The translations under genes and the position numbers were made by a program. The notes beneath the pieces are model-generated. The model was not told the DNA's origin and did not search any database. It saw nothing but the letters and a program-made list of their open reading frames with translations. From Nocardia macrotermitis (GTDB taxonomy: Bacteria; Actinomycetota; Actinomycetes; Mycobacteriales; Mycobacteriaceae): a DNA stretch of 64,000 bases. Location of the stretch: NCBI RefSeq assembly GCF_009604405.1, contig NZ_WEGK01000005.1, positions 248,001 to 312,000 on the forward strand. Reading direction: 5' to 3'. This document shows, piece after piece, positions 52,331-61,316 of the stretch (positions are counted from its first letter, which is position 1; each line of letters opens with the position of its first letter).

Positions 52331-53455
52331 TTACTCGTTGATGTCTGAGAAGCCTGCCACGCGCGGTCGAGACTCGATGTAGCGGATAGCCGGAATCTCC
52401 CGATCGCCGATGTCCAACTCGTGCAGCCGCCGCGCGGTGACCAGCACCCGCGACTCCACCGAGCCTACTGTCTGGTTGAAAGCCTCTACCGCCTTTGCCA
52501 GTTGGCCTCCCATCCGGTCCAGGTGTGTGCCCACCACACCGAGTCGCGCGTAGAGCTCCCGGCCCAATTGCTGCACGGTTGCCATCTCTTTCGAGATAGC
52601 GTCCTGTCGCCAGCCGTATGCGACGGTGCGCAGCAGCGCGACGAGGGTCGTCGGCGTTGCGAGGATCACGTTCCGGCCGAATGCGTACTCCAGCAGACCG
52701 GCGTCGGCATTGAGCGCAGCATCGAGGAAGCTCTCGCCCGGCACGAACAGGACCACGAATTCGGGCGCGGGATCGAAGGCCGCCCAATACGCCTTACCGG
52801 ACAGCTGATCGATATGGGTGCGTAGATGCCGGGCGTGGCGGGTCAGGTGTTCGGTCCGGAGGCGGGGGTCGTCCTGGGCGGCGGCGTCGAGGTAGGCCGC
52901 GAGCGGGGCCTTGGCGTCCACCACGATGTGGCGGTTACCGGCCAGGCGCACGACCAGGTCGGGGCGGACCGCGCCGTCGTGGCCCGCGCGGGTGACCTGG
53001 GTGTCGAAATCGCAGTGCCGCGACATGCCGGCCAGCTCCACCACGCGTTCGAGTTGGATCTCGCCCCAGCGGCCGCGGACCTGCGGTGCGCGCAGCGCCG
53101 AGACCAGCTGACCGGTCTGCGCGGCGAGCTGGTGCGATTGGCGCTGCATGCCGGCGACCTGTTCGCGCAGGCCCGCGTAGGCGTCGATGCGGCGGTGTTC
53201 CACCTCGGCCAACCGCTGATTCAAGGCGCCGACCGCCTCGCGCAGCGGACCGACCAGGGTGCCGATGGCCTGTGAATTGCGCTGTGCGGCATCCTCGTTC
53301 GCCGCGCCGAGGGAATGCCGCAGCAGCTGCTCGTTGTCGCGCAGGGCGGCCAGTTGCGCCTCGGCCCGCCCGGCCCGCGCGAGATGACCGAGCCAGCCCA
53401 GGCTCAGCCCGGTACAGAACACCACGAGCATCGCTAACAGTGTCGGTGCGGTCAT
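52331..53455 (-). CDS. rmuC: DNA recombination protein RmuC
   Basis: A 374-residue protein. It has an N-terminal membrane helix (TLLAMLVVFCTGLSLGWLGH), a coiled-coil stretch (about 30-140) and the nuclease-like RmuC domain. Domain features are GRWGEIQLERVVELAGM, DLVVRLAGNRHIVVDAKAPL (PD-(D/E)xK-like DAK), AAFDPAPEFVVLFVPGESFL and VILATPTTLVALLRTVAYGW. RmuC limits inversions at short inverted repeats. The ATG at 53455 is preferred over a TTG further up. Confidence 0.92.
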   Translation of the reverse strand: MTAPTLLAMLVVFCTGLSLGWLGHLARAGRAEAQLAALRDNEQLLRHSLGAANEDAAQRNSQAIGTLVGPLREAVGALNQRLAEVEHRRIDAYAGLREQVAGMQRQSHQLAAQTGQLVSALRAPQVRGRWGEIQLERVVELAGMSRHCDFDTQVTRAGHDGAVRPDLVVRLAGNRHIVVDAKAPLAAYLDAAAQDDPRLRTEHLTRHARHLRTHIDQLSGKAYWAAFDPAPEFVVLFVPGESFLDAALNADAGLLEYAFGRNVILATPTTLVALLRTVAYGWRQDAISKEMATVQQLGRELYARLGVVGTHLDRMGGQLAKAVEAFNQTVGSVESRVLVTARRLHELDIGDREIPAIRYIESRPRVAGFSDINE

Positions 53456-53636
53456 GACGCAGATAGTGCCGTATGCCACCGACAAGTTCGGCGGGGTGGC
53501 AAATACCTAGCACTTGCTCGGCGGCTCGTGACGGCGGCCGACCGGTCGGTCGCGGCCGATCGGGACGCGGATTTCCGTGGCCGCGCCGGGGTGGCGAATT
53601 CGAATCTGTCGGTGCCATCGCCTACGGTTTCGCGGC

Positions 53637-54815
53637 ATGCGGATGCTGCACACTTCCGACTGGCACATCGGGCGGACCTTCCACGGTGTGGATCTGCTGG
53701 CGGATCAGGCGAGCTCGCTCGAATCGCTGGCCGAGATCGTCGCCGAGCAGCGGGTGGACGTGGTGCTGCTACCCGGTGACGTGTACGACCGCTCGATTCC
53801 CAGCGCCGACGCGATCGCGGTGTGCAACCGGGGATTCGAGGCGATCCGGGCCGCGGGTGCGGTGATCGTGGCCACCTCGGGCAATCACGATTCGCCGACC
53901 CGGCTGGGTGCGCTGGGCAGTTTCGCCGCGGCCGGTGGACTGCATCTGCGCACCTCCGTGGCGGATCTGGAACGGCCGGTGGTGTTGCGCGACGAGTACG
54001 GCGAGATCGCCTGCTACGGCATCCCGTACCTGGAGCCGGAGATCACGCGCGCGGAACTGGGTGTGCCGCAGGCGCGTTCGCACGCGGAGATCCTGGACGC
54101 GGCGATGGCGCGCGTGCGTGCGGATCTCGCGGCGCGCGGGGGGATGCGCGCGGTGGTGCTCGCGCACGCCTTCGTCGTGGGTGGGGAGGCGACCGGATCG
54201 GAGCGGTCGATCTCCGTGGGCGGGGTGGAGACGGTGCCGATGGGGGCGTTCGACGGGATCGATTACGTGGCGCTCGGGCATCTGCATTCGCCGCAGACGC
54301 TGTCGGAATCCGTGCGGTATTCCGGTTCGCCGCTGCCGTATTCGTTCGCCGAGCGGTCACATCGCAAGGCGGTGTGGATTGCGGATCTGGGGTCCGACGG
54401 GCTCACCGGGGTCGAGCGGGTCGAGCTGCCGCGGGTGCGTGGACTCACCCGGTTGACCGGCGCGCTCGAGGAGTTGCTCGAGGATCCGGCGCATGCCGCG
54501 GCCGAGGATGACTACGTGTCGGCGAATCTCACCGATCACGCCCGTCCGGTGGACGCGCTGCGGCGGCTGCGGCGGCGTTTTCCGCACGCGGTGCACGTGG
54601 AATGGGCTCGCCCCGAAGGCAATCCGGACCTGCGCTACCGTGAACGGGTGCACGGCCGCGGCGACACCGAGGTGGCGCACAGCTTCCTCACCGATGTCCG
54701 GGGTGAACCCACCGACGCCGAAATGGATTGGCTGGCACGCGCATTGGCCGCCGGTGCCGCCGAACGCGAGGTCGCCGAGGCGCAACCGGTCGAGGCGCAG
54801 GAGCGCACGGCGTGA
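53637..54815 (+). CDS. sbcD: Nuclease SbcCD subunit D
   Basis: A 392-residue Mre11-type phosphoesterase. The metal-binding motifs are HTSDWHIGRTF, LLPGDVYDRSIPS, VATSGNHDSPTR and YVALGHLHSPQTL. With SbcC it forms an ATP-dependent nuclease that opens hairpins and processes DNA ends. The ATG at 53637 starts directly at the catalytic core. The sbcC gene follows 57 bp later. It is divergent from rmuC. Confidence 0.95.
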   Translation: MRMLHTSDWHIGRTFHGVDLLADQASSLESLAEIVAEQRVDVVLLPGDVYDRSIPSADAIAVCNRGFEAIRAAGAVIVATSGNHDSPTRLGALGSFAAAGGLHLRTSVADLERPVVLRDEYGEIACYGIPYLEPEITRAELGVPQARSHAEILDAAMARVRADLAARGGMRAVVLAHAFVVGGEATGSERSISVGGVETVPMGAFDGIDYVALGHLHSPQTLSESVRYSGSPLPYSFAERSHRKAVWIADLGSDGLTGVERVELPRVRGLTRLTGALEELLEDPAHAAAEDDYVSANLTDHARPVDALRRLRRRFPHAVHVEWARPEGNPDLRYRERVHGRGDTEVAHSFLTDVRGEPTDAEMDWLARALAAGAAEREVAEAQPVEAQERTA

Positions 54816-54872
54816 GTGGGCGACTCCGGATGTGGCGGATATGAGCGGCTGCGATAGCGGGAGGCGGGTCGG

Positions 54873-57800
54873 ATGAGGCTGCATCGGTTGGAGTTGACGG
54901 CGTTCGGGCCGTTCGCCGACACCGCGGTGGTGGATTTCGATGTGCTCGGCGGTGACGGCCTGTTCCTGCTGCACGGGCAGACCGGGGCCGGGAAGACGAC
55001 GGTGCTGGACGCGATCGCGTTCGCGCTGTACGGGCGGGTGCCGGGGGCGCGGGCGGAGGGCAAGCGGCTGCACTCCGATCACGCGGACCCGCAGACGCCG
55101 CCGCGGGTGGTGCTGGAGGCGACGTTGGGTGGGCGGCGGTTGCGGCTGACCCGGTCGCCGGAGTTCCGGCGGCCCAAGAAACGCGGTGAGGGCTGGGCGG
55201 ACGAGAAGGCCAAGGCCACCCTGGAGTGGTTGGACGGGCGCGGCCAGAACCTGTCGCGGCTCAACGATATCGGCGACGAGGTGATCCGGCTGCTCGGGAT
55301 GAGCGCCGATCAGTTCTTCCAGGTGGTGTTGCTGCCGCAGGGCGATTTCGCGCGATTCCTCTGCTCGGACAACGAACATCGCGAGATCCTCCTCGAAAAG
55401 CTTTTCGATACCAAGCGATTCGGTTCCGCCGAGGAGTGGCTGACGCAGCGTCGCAAGGACAGCGGCGCCGAACTCGCCGCGCAACGGCAGAGCATCGACC
55501 GGCTGATCGGCCAGGTGGTCACCTCCGCCGGGATCGGTGCGGCCGAGACCGTCGGCGTGCTGGAGGCGACCGAGTGGTCGCAGCAACTCCTCGCCACCGC
55601 TCGTGTCGACGCCGAGACGACGAAGGCCGAACGCGCACAGCGCCAAGCGGATTCGTCCCGCGTCACCGCCGATGCCGAACACCAGCGCCGCCTGCACGAC
55701 CTGCACCGCCGCCTGTCCGGTGCCCGCGCGACATTGGCCGATTACGCCTCCACCGCGGAACTCCGCGCCCGCCGCCGCATCGAACTCGATCAATCCCGTC
55801 GCGCCGAACCGGTGGCCACCGCCCTCGAAGAGGCCCGCACCGCGGCGAAAATCCTCCGCCGCCGCACCGCCGACTCCCGCGACCTCGCCGAACGCCTGGC
55901 CACCCGCCTACTCGAACCCCCGAGTGCCGAACTCCCCGGAACTACCTGGGCCGCAACTGATCTGGCCACCAACGAACTGGCCGACACCGATCTGGCCGCC
56001 GAACTCACTGCAATCCCCGACCGAAACCCCAGCACAACAACCGATTTCGGCAACAGCTTCCGCTCTGCCGACCCCGATCCGGATCGGATCGCCAGTGCGG
56101 CAACCGATCCAGCCGATGATGGGGCCACGTATGGGAGGGCTGTCGTCGGTGGGGCCGGAGTGGTTGCGGGGCGGGAGTCAGGGGAACGTGCGGAGGCGGT
56201 TGGGAGTCGGGGATCGGTCGGGTATATCGAGCTGGAGTTGTTCTCGGTTGAGCCGGTGCCGGGGGGTTCGGTGGACGCCGCGGATGCGGCGTTGCCTGTG
56301 GATGGGGAGGGGAAGCGGCAGGGATCGGGTGAAGGCGCTGCTCGGCGGGGGAGTTCAGCGCGTAAGACAGTGAAGAACGTTGCGGGGGACAGTCCGTTGC
56401 GTGCGGTGGATTCGGTGGCCGAGTGGGGCTCGGATGACGGTGAGCCAGGGTTGTTCTCGGTGGAGTTGCCTTCTGTGCCGATCGATGAGTCGGCTGGCGT
56501 GGGCAGTGCGTCGAGGGACGCGGTGCCCGGGTTGGTTGCGGATGACAGTGAGCCGGGGCTGTTTTCGGTGGAGGTGTCGTCGGGGAATGAGGCTGCCGGT
56601 GTTGGCATTGTGGCGGGGGTTGAGGATGAAAGTATTTGTGCCACAGGTGAATTGGGTGCTGAGCATGCTGCGGGTGTAGCGGGTGCTGCGGTTCGGGGAG
56701 CTGAATCGGTTGCGGTGGTTGATGACTCAGGGTCGGCATCGCAAGAGGATCGTTTCGGTGATGATGCGGGGGATGGTTCGGAGGGGTGGGAGGGGGATGC
56801 CGAGGTCGAGTTGACCGGGATTGATGCGGCTGTGCAGCGGTGGGTGGCGCAGATCGGGGCGTTGGACGAGGTGCGGGTGGATGCGGAGTCGGCGCAGCGG
56901 GTGGGGGTGGAGTTGGCGGCGTTGCGTAAGGAGCAGTCGGGGTTGCGGGGTGGGATGGAGCGGGTGTCGGCGGCTCGGGCTGTGCTGCCGGAGAAGGTTG
57001 CGGCGCTGGATGGTCGGGTGCGGGAGGCGGAGCAGGCGGCGGCGGGGTTGGACGGGTTGCGGGCCGAATGTGAGCGGTTGCGGACCGCGTCGGAGGCGGC
57101 TACGGCGCTGGCGGCGCGGCGGGATGAATTCGACCGTGCGGCAAACGTATTCGAGTCGGCTCGGGTTGCGCATGTCGATGCCCGGGAGCATACGTTGGCG
57201 ATCCGGGAACGTCGGCTGGCCGGAATGGCGGCCGAATTGGCGGGTGCGCTGGTCGATGGGCAACCGTGCAACGTCTGTGGTTCGGCCGAGCATCCGGCAC
57301 CCGCGCAGCCGACCGCGGCCGCCGCGTCCAAGGCCGATGAGGAACGCGCGGTCGCGGCCGAACGGACCGCCGAATCCGCCCGGGACCGTGCGAAATCCCG
57401 GGTGTCCGAGCTGGAGAACGAGATCGCGGTGCTCGTCGCGCGCGGCGGCGAGGGTGATCGGGCCGCACTGGCCGCGGAGCTCAATGTCGCCACCGAACGC
57501 TACAAGTCCGCCGACCGCATCGGATCCCGCGTCGCCGAGCTCACCGACGAGCTGAACCGGTTGCGTGCCGAGGAGACGCGTCTACAGAACGAGTTGCGCG
57601 ACCTCGAGATTCGCAGCAGTGCGGTGGGTGAGGGGCTCATCGCGGCCGATCGCCGGATGGCCGAGCTGACCGAACGGCTGCGCACCGCGGCCGGTGCGGA
57701 CCAGACCGTGGATCGCCGCCGCGCCCGCCTCGACGCCCTGGTCCGCGACGCCACCGAACTCCGCGCGGCCCGAACCGAAGCCGACGCGGCTCGCGAACAG

Positions 57801-58775
57801 GTCACCATGCTGGCCCGGCGGGTGGAGCAGTCCGCCCGCGCGGCCGATCTGGTGACGCTCGCGGATGTCGTTGTGCCCGAGCAGAGTTCGGAGCCCGACT
57901 ATGCGGTACTGGCGGCCTACGCCAAGGTGGTGGCCGCCGCGACCCGCACCCCGCAGCAGCAGAGCACGATCGAACGCGAGCTGACCGAGGCGGACAGCAA
58001 GCGTGCGCACGCCGAGGCCACCCTGGCCGAACCGGAGATCCGGGACGCCGCCGATACCGAACCCGGCGATCTGCGCGAGCTCGAAACCCGTGTGGCACAG
58101 GCACGTTCCGCGCTGGACGCCGCCATCGAAGCCAACGGCCGGGCCGAGCATCGCGTGCGGCAACTCGAGGAACTGGGCACGCAACTGTGGGCCGCGGTGG
58201 ACCGCATCACCCCGATGCAGTGCGCCCACGACGAACTGGCCGGTCTGGCCGATGTGGTCGCCGGTCGCGGCGAGAACAACCGCCGCATGTCACTGCGTTC
58301 CTACGTCCTGGCCGCGCGGCTCGAGGAGGTGGCTGTCGCTGGTTCAGTCCGGCTGCGCCGAATGTCCGGTGGCCGTTACGAATTCGTGCACACCGACGTC
58401 GCGGGCCGCAACGGCCGACGCGGCGGCCTGGGCCTGGACATCCGCGACGACTACACCGGCGCGGTCCGCCCCGCCAAAACCCTCTCCGGCGGCGAAACCT
58501 TCATGGCCTCACTGGCTCTGGCCCTGGGCCTGGCCGATGTGGTCGCCGCCGAATCCGGCGGCCTGGTCCTGGACACCCTGTTCATCGACGAGGGTTTCGG
58601 CAGCCTCGACGCCGACACCCTGGACGCCGTCATGGGCGTCCTGGACGAATTACGTTCCGGCGGAAGGGTGGTCGGCATCGTCAGCCACGTCGACGAAATG
58701 CGCCAACGCATCCCCAGCCGCCTGCACGTCATCCGCCAACCCACCGGCTCCCACCTGAAAACCATTGTGGCGTAA
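54873..58775 (+). CDS. sbcC: Nuclease SbcCD subunit C with large coiled-coil insert
   Basis: A 1300-residue Rad50/SMC-type ATPase. Walker A is HGQTGAGKTTVLDAI near residue 32. The zinc hook is C799-N-V-C802 in GQPCNVCGSAEHP. The ABC signature is KTLSGGETFMASLALALG, and Walker B is LDTLFIDEGFGSLD. Most actinobacterial SbcC proteins are about 1000 residues. Here the N-terminal coiled coil is interrupted (about residues 350-640) by a disordered acidic/Gly-rich insert with three ELFSVE/GLFSVE motifs (about 455, 527 and 563). The insert's coding strand is G-rich with looser codon use, but the frame is unbroken. Confidence 0.94.
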   Translation: MRLHRLELTAFGPFADTAVVDFDVLGGDGLFLLHGQTGAGKTTVLDAIAFALYGRVPGARAEGKRLHSDHADPQTPPRVVLEATLGGRRLRLTRSPEFRRPKKRGEGWADEKAKATLEWLDGRGQNLSRLNDIGDEVIRLLGMSADQFFQVVLLPQGDFARFLCSDNEHREILLEKLFDTKRFGSAEEWLTQRRKDSGAELAAQRQSIDRLIGQVVTSAGIGAAETVGVLEATEWSQQLLATARVDAETTKAERAQRQADSSRVTADAEHQRRLHDLHRRLSGARATLADYASTAELRARRRIELDQSRRAEPVATALEEARTAAKILRRRTADSRDLAERLATRLLEPPSAELPGTTWAATDLATNELADTDLAAELTAIPDRNPSTTTDFGNSFRSADPDPDRIASAATDPADDGATYGRAVVGGAGVVAGRESGERAEAVGSRGSVGYIELELFSVEPVPGGSVDAADAALPVDGEGKRQGSGEGAARRGSSARKTVKNVAGDSPLRAVDSVAEWGSDDGEPGLFSVELPSVPIDESAGVGSASRDAVPGLVADDSEPGLFSVEVSSGNEAAGVGIVAGVEDESICATGELGAEHAAGVAGAAVRGAESVAVVDDSGSASQEDRFGDDAGDGSEGWEGDAEVELTGIDAAVQRWVAQIGALDEVRVDAESAQRVGVELAALRKEQSGLRGGMERVSAARAVLPEKVAALDGRVREAEQAAAGLDGLRAECERLRTASEAATALAARRDEFDRAANVFESARVAHVDAREHTLAIRERRLAGMAAELAGALVDGQPCNVCGSAEHPAPAQPTAAAASKADEERAVAAERTAESARDRAKSRVSELENEIAVLVARGGEGDRAALAAELNVATERYKSADRIGSRVAELTDELNRLRAEETRLQNELRDLEIRSSAVGEGLIAADRRMAELTERLRTAAGADQTVDRRRARLDALVRDATELRAARTEADAAREQVTMLARRVEQSARAADLVTLADVVVPEQSSEPDYAVLAAYAKVVAAATRTPQQQSTIERELTEADSKRAHAEATLAEPEIRDAADTEPGDLRELETRVAQARSALDAAIEANGRAEHRVRQLEELGTQLWAAVDRITPMQCAHDELAGLADVVAGRGENNRRMSLRSYVLAARLEEVAVAGSVRLRRMSGGRYEFVHTDVAGRNGRRGGLGLDIRDDYTGAVRPAKTLSGGETFMASLALALGLADVVAAESGGLVLDTLFIDEGFGSLDADTLDAVMGVLDELRSGGRVVGIVSHVDEMRQRIPSRLHVIRQPTGSHLKTIVA

Positions 58776-58798
58776 GCGATGTGTTGATATCGCCAGGG

Positions 58799-59314
58799 TC
58801 AGTGTGCCGGGGCGGCGGACTGCTCGTGGCGGATCAGCCGGGCCTTGATGTCCAGGCCCCAGCGGAAGCCGCCGAGGGTGCCGTCGGTGCGCAGGATGCG
58901 GTGGCAGGGGACGAAGAGGGCGGCGGCGTTGCGGGCGCAGGCGTTGGCGGCGGCGCGGATGGCTTCGGGGCGGCCGGAGCGGGCGGCGAATGCGGTGTAG
59001 GTGATGGGGTTTCCGGGTGCGACGGTGCGCAGGACGTCCCAGGCGTGTTGCAGGAACGGGCCGGAGATCTGGTTGACCGGGATGTCGTCGATCGCGGAAA
59101 GTGTACCGGCGTGGTACTTTTCGACCGCGTCGGTCACTTCGCCGAGCGAATCGCGTTGTCGCGGTTCGCCATTGCGGAGACGCGGGTGGACGAGCTGCCA
59201 GAGTCCGGCGGAATCGGCGGTCCAGCCCGCGGCCAATACCGCGCCGTCCGCGTCGACCACCGTGGTGAACGGTCCGAGTGATGTCGAGACCGTCGCGAAT
59301 TCGGCGGAACTCAT
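58799..59314 (-). CDS. ogt: Methylated-DNA--protein-cysteine S-methyltransferase
   Basis: A 171-residue O6-alkylguanine-DNA alkyltransferase. The acceptor is C137 in the motif VPCHRILRTDGTLGGFRWG, preceded by the recognition helix RPEAIRAAANACARN with its arginine finger. It repairs O6-methylguanine by a suicide transfer to the cysteine. It lies directly downstream of the Ada-AlkA fusion on the same strand, forming an alkylation-repair pair, and is convergent with sbcC. Confidence 0.93.
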   Translation of the reverse strand: MSSAEFATVSTSLGPFTTVVDADGAVLAAGWTADSAGLWQLVHPRLRNGEPRQRDSLGEVTDAVEKYHAGTLSAIDDIPVNQISGPFLQHAWDVLRTVAPGNPITYTAFAARSGRPEAIRAAANACARNAAALFVPCHRILRTDGTLGGFRWGLDIKARLIRHEQSAAPAH

Positions 59315-59435
59315 TGTCCTGCACCTACTTTCGTATTTGTCAATTGAGGATCGCGGTCTCTGTCGCGGCTTCCTACGTGCCACCGCGAAGGTACGGCTGC
59401 GGCGTCGGAGGCCGGGCTATTTCGGATGAAATCCG

Positions 59436-60944
59436 TTACCGTGCAACCACAGTCGCGGAGCGCGCCGCTCGGGCGGGCGCTGTCCTGATCGGTGGCGTCC
59501 GGGCGGCCAGCGCCTGTTTCCACAGATGCATGGACAGATACGACCGCCACGGCGACCAGCGCGCGGTATCTGAGAGATCGATACCCAGCAGCGTCGCACC
59601 CTGCCGGACCACCAGATCGGTGTTGAGCAGCACATCCGGATCGGCGAGCAGCCGCATGGTCACGTAATCGGCCGTCCACGGCCCGACCCCGTCCAGCGCG
59701 AGTAGATCGCGGCGCAGTTCGGGGGCGGTGCGCCCGGCGTGCAGCCGCAACTCCCCGGACGCCAGGGCACGTGCCGCGGCCACGATAGATGCCGTGCGCC
59801 GCGCGGGCCCGGTCAGTACCTCGCCGCCGTGCTCGGCGATCGCTTCGGGAGTCGGGAACAGTTTCGGCACCGGCCCGCCGATGTCCTCGCCCAGCGCCTC
59901 GACCAGGCGGGCGGTGTGCGTGGCCGCCGCCGCGACCGAGATCTGCTGACCGATCATGGTGCGCAACAACAGTTCCGGGCCATCGATACAGCCGGGCACG
60001 CGAATGCCGGATCCGAATATCGGCCCGCGACCGGACGCCGCCGCCCCCGCGGTGAGCGCCTCATCGATACCGACCGGATCGGCGTCCAGATCCAGCAGAT
60101 GCCGCAGCCGCGCCACCGTCGGCGCCAGATCCCGCATATCGTGCAGGGCCAGGCCCGCCCGGACATGTCCGCGCTGCACGCTCAGGCGCACTGTGGCCTG
60201 CCCGTGCGGGGTGCGCAGGCCGCGGGTGTAGTGGCCGTCCTCCCACAGATCCAGCCCGGGCACCGCGTGCGAGGACAGGAACCAGGTCAGCCAGCCCGCG
60301 TCGAGCGGTTCGCGATAGGGCAGCCGCAGCGTGAGCATGCCGTTGGTGGCGGGCAGAGTGTCCCCGCGCAGCCGCCGCGACTCCTCCCGCAGAATCGTCG
60401 GACTGACCGCGAACACCTCGCGCACGGTGTCGTTGAACTGCCGGATGCTGGCGAATCCGGCGGCGAACGCGATGTCGGACATCGGCATTCGCGTGGTCTG
60501 GATCAGCAGCCTGGCGGTGTGCGCGCGGTGCGCCCGGGCCAGTGCCAGCGGTCCGGCGCCGAGTTCGGTGGTCAGCACCCGGGTCAGTTGACGCTGGGAG
60601 TAGCCGAGCGATCCGGCCAGCGCGGGCACGCCGCCGCGTTCGATCACCCCGTCGGCGATCAGGCGCATGGCTCGCGCGGCCAGATCGGCACGGGTGTTCC
60701 ACAGCGGTGAACCGGGTGCGGCGTCGGGCAGGCAGCGGCGGCAGGCCCGGAAGCCGGACTGTTGTGCGGCTGCGGCCGTCGGCAGGAAGGTGACGTTCGC
60801 GCGTTTGGGGGTGATGGCCGGACACGATGGGCGGCAATAGATTCCGGTCGTTCGGACGGCCGTCACGAACTGCCCGTCGAACCGGGCGTCGCGGGTGGTG
60901 ACCGCGCGATAGCAGCGCTCGAACTCGAGACCGTGTGCACTCAC
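59436..60944 (-). CDS. Ada regulatory domain fused to AlkA 3-methyladenine glycosylase
   Basis: A protein of about 502 residues. The N-terminal Ada zinc domain has the cysteines GIYCRPSC and RACRRC, the first of which would accept methyl from phosphotriesters. A two-part AraC HTH follows (LAGSLGYSQRQLTRVLTTEL; MSDIAFAAGFASIRQFNDTV). The AlkA region ends in the HhH-GPD motif LDGVGPWTADYVTMRL with catalytic Asp in LLNTDLVVR. It both senses alkylation and removes alkylated bases. The GTG at 60944 has GGGTGG 5 nt upstream. Another GTG is at 60953. Confidence 0.92.
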   Translation of the reverse strand: MSAHGLEFERCYRAVTTRDARFDGQFVTAVRTTGIYCRPSCPAITPKRANVTFLPTAAAAQQSGFRACRRCLPDAAPGSPLWNTRADLAARAMRLIADGVIERGGVPALAGSLGYSQRQLTRVLTTELGAGPLALARAHRAHTARLLIQTTRMPMSDIAFAAGFASIRQFNDTVREVFAVSPTILREESRRLRGDTLPATNGMLTLRLPYREPLDAGWLTWFLSSHAVPGLDLWEDGHYTRGLRTPHGQATVRLSVQRGHVRAGLALHDMRDLAPTVARLRHLLDLDADPVGIDEALTAGAAASGRGPIFGSGIRVPGCIDGPELLLRTMIGQQISVAAAATHTARLVEALGEDIGGPVPKLFPTPEAIAEHGGEVLTGPARRTASIVAAARALASGELRLHAGRTAPELRRDLLALDGVGPWTADYVTMRLLADPDVLLNTDLVVRQGATLLGIDLSDTARWSPWRSYLSMHLWKQALAARTPPIRTAPARAARSATVVAR

Positions 60945-61067
60945 GCAAACCACCCTGTCAGGCTCGGTCGCACCGCGCTAGCGGAAAACAGACAGCTATC
61001 CCGGACAGTCGGCGATCGGAGTCGGTCCGCGTCGCCGAGGCACGTCCGTGAAGCCGTCCGTGCCTGC

Positions 61068-61316
61068 TCAGCAGCAGCGGGTTGCCGGATTGCGTCCGGC
61101 GGCCGCATACCTGTCACGCCAATATTCACGTTCGCTCGGGACCGGATGTTCGGGATGATTGCGCCGCAGATGCTCGACATAGCGCGCGTAATCCCGCCCG
61201 CCCAGAATCGCGTTGAAGTACCCGGCCAGGGCGCGGGCCGCGCGCAGCACAGCGCGCGCGGCCCGCAGCGTCGGCCCGCCACCGAAGCCCGCATCCGGGA
61301 GCGGCGCGGAGGTCAT
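61068..61316 (-). CDS. YbdD/YjiX family small protein
   Basis: An 82-residue protein with the family pattern LAGYFNAILGGRDYARYVEH, then LRRNHPEHPVPSEREYWRDR. It ends with two cysteines (TRCC). Its ATG overlaps the cstA stop (ATGA). YbdD partners CstA-type pyruvate or peptide transporters and is needed for their activity in E. coli. Confidence 0.92.
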   Translation of the reverse strand: MTSAPLPDAGFGGGPTLRAARAVLRAARALAGYFNAILGGRDYARYVEHLRRNHPEHPVPSEREYWRDRYAAAGRNPATRCC

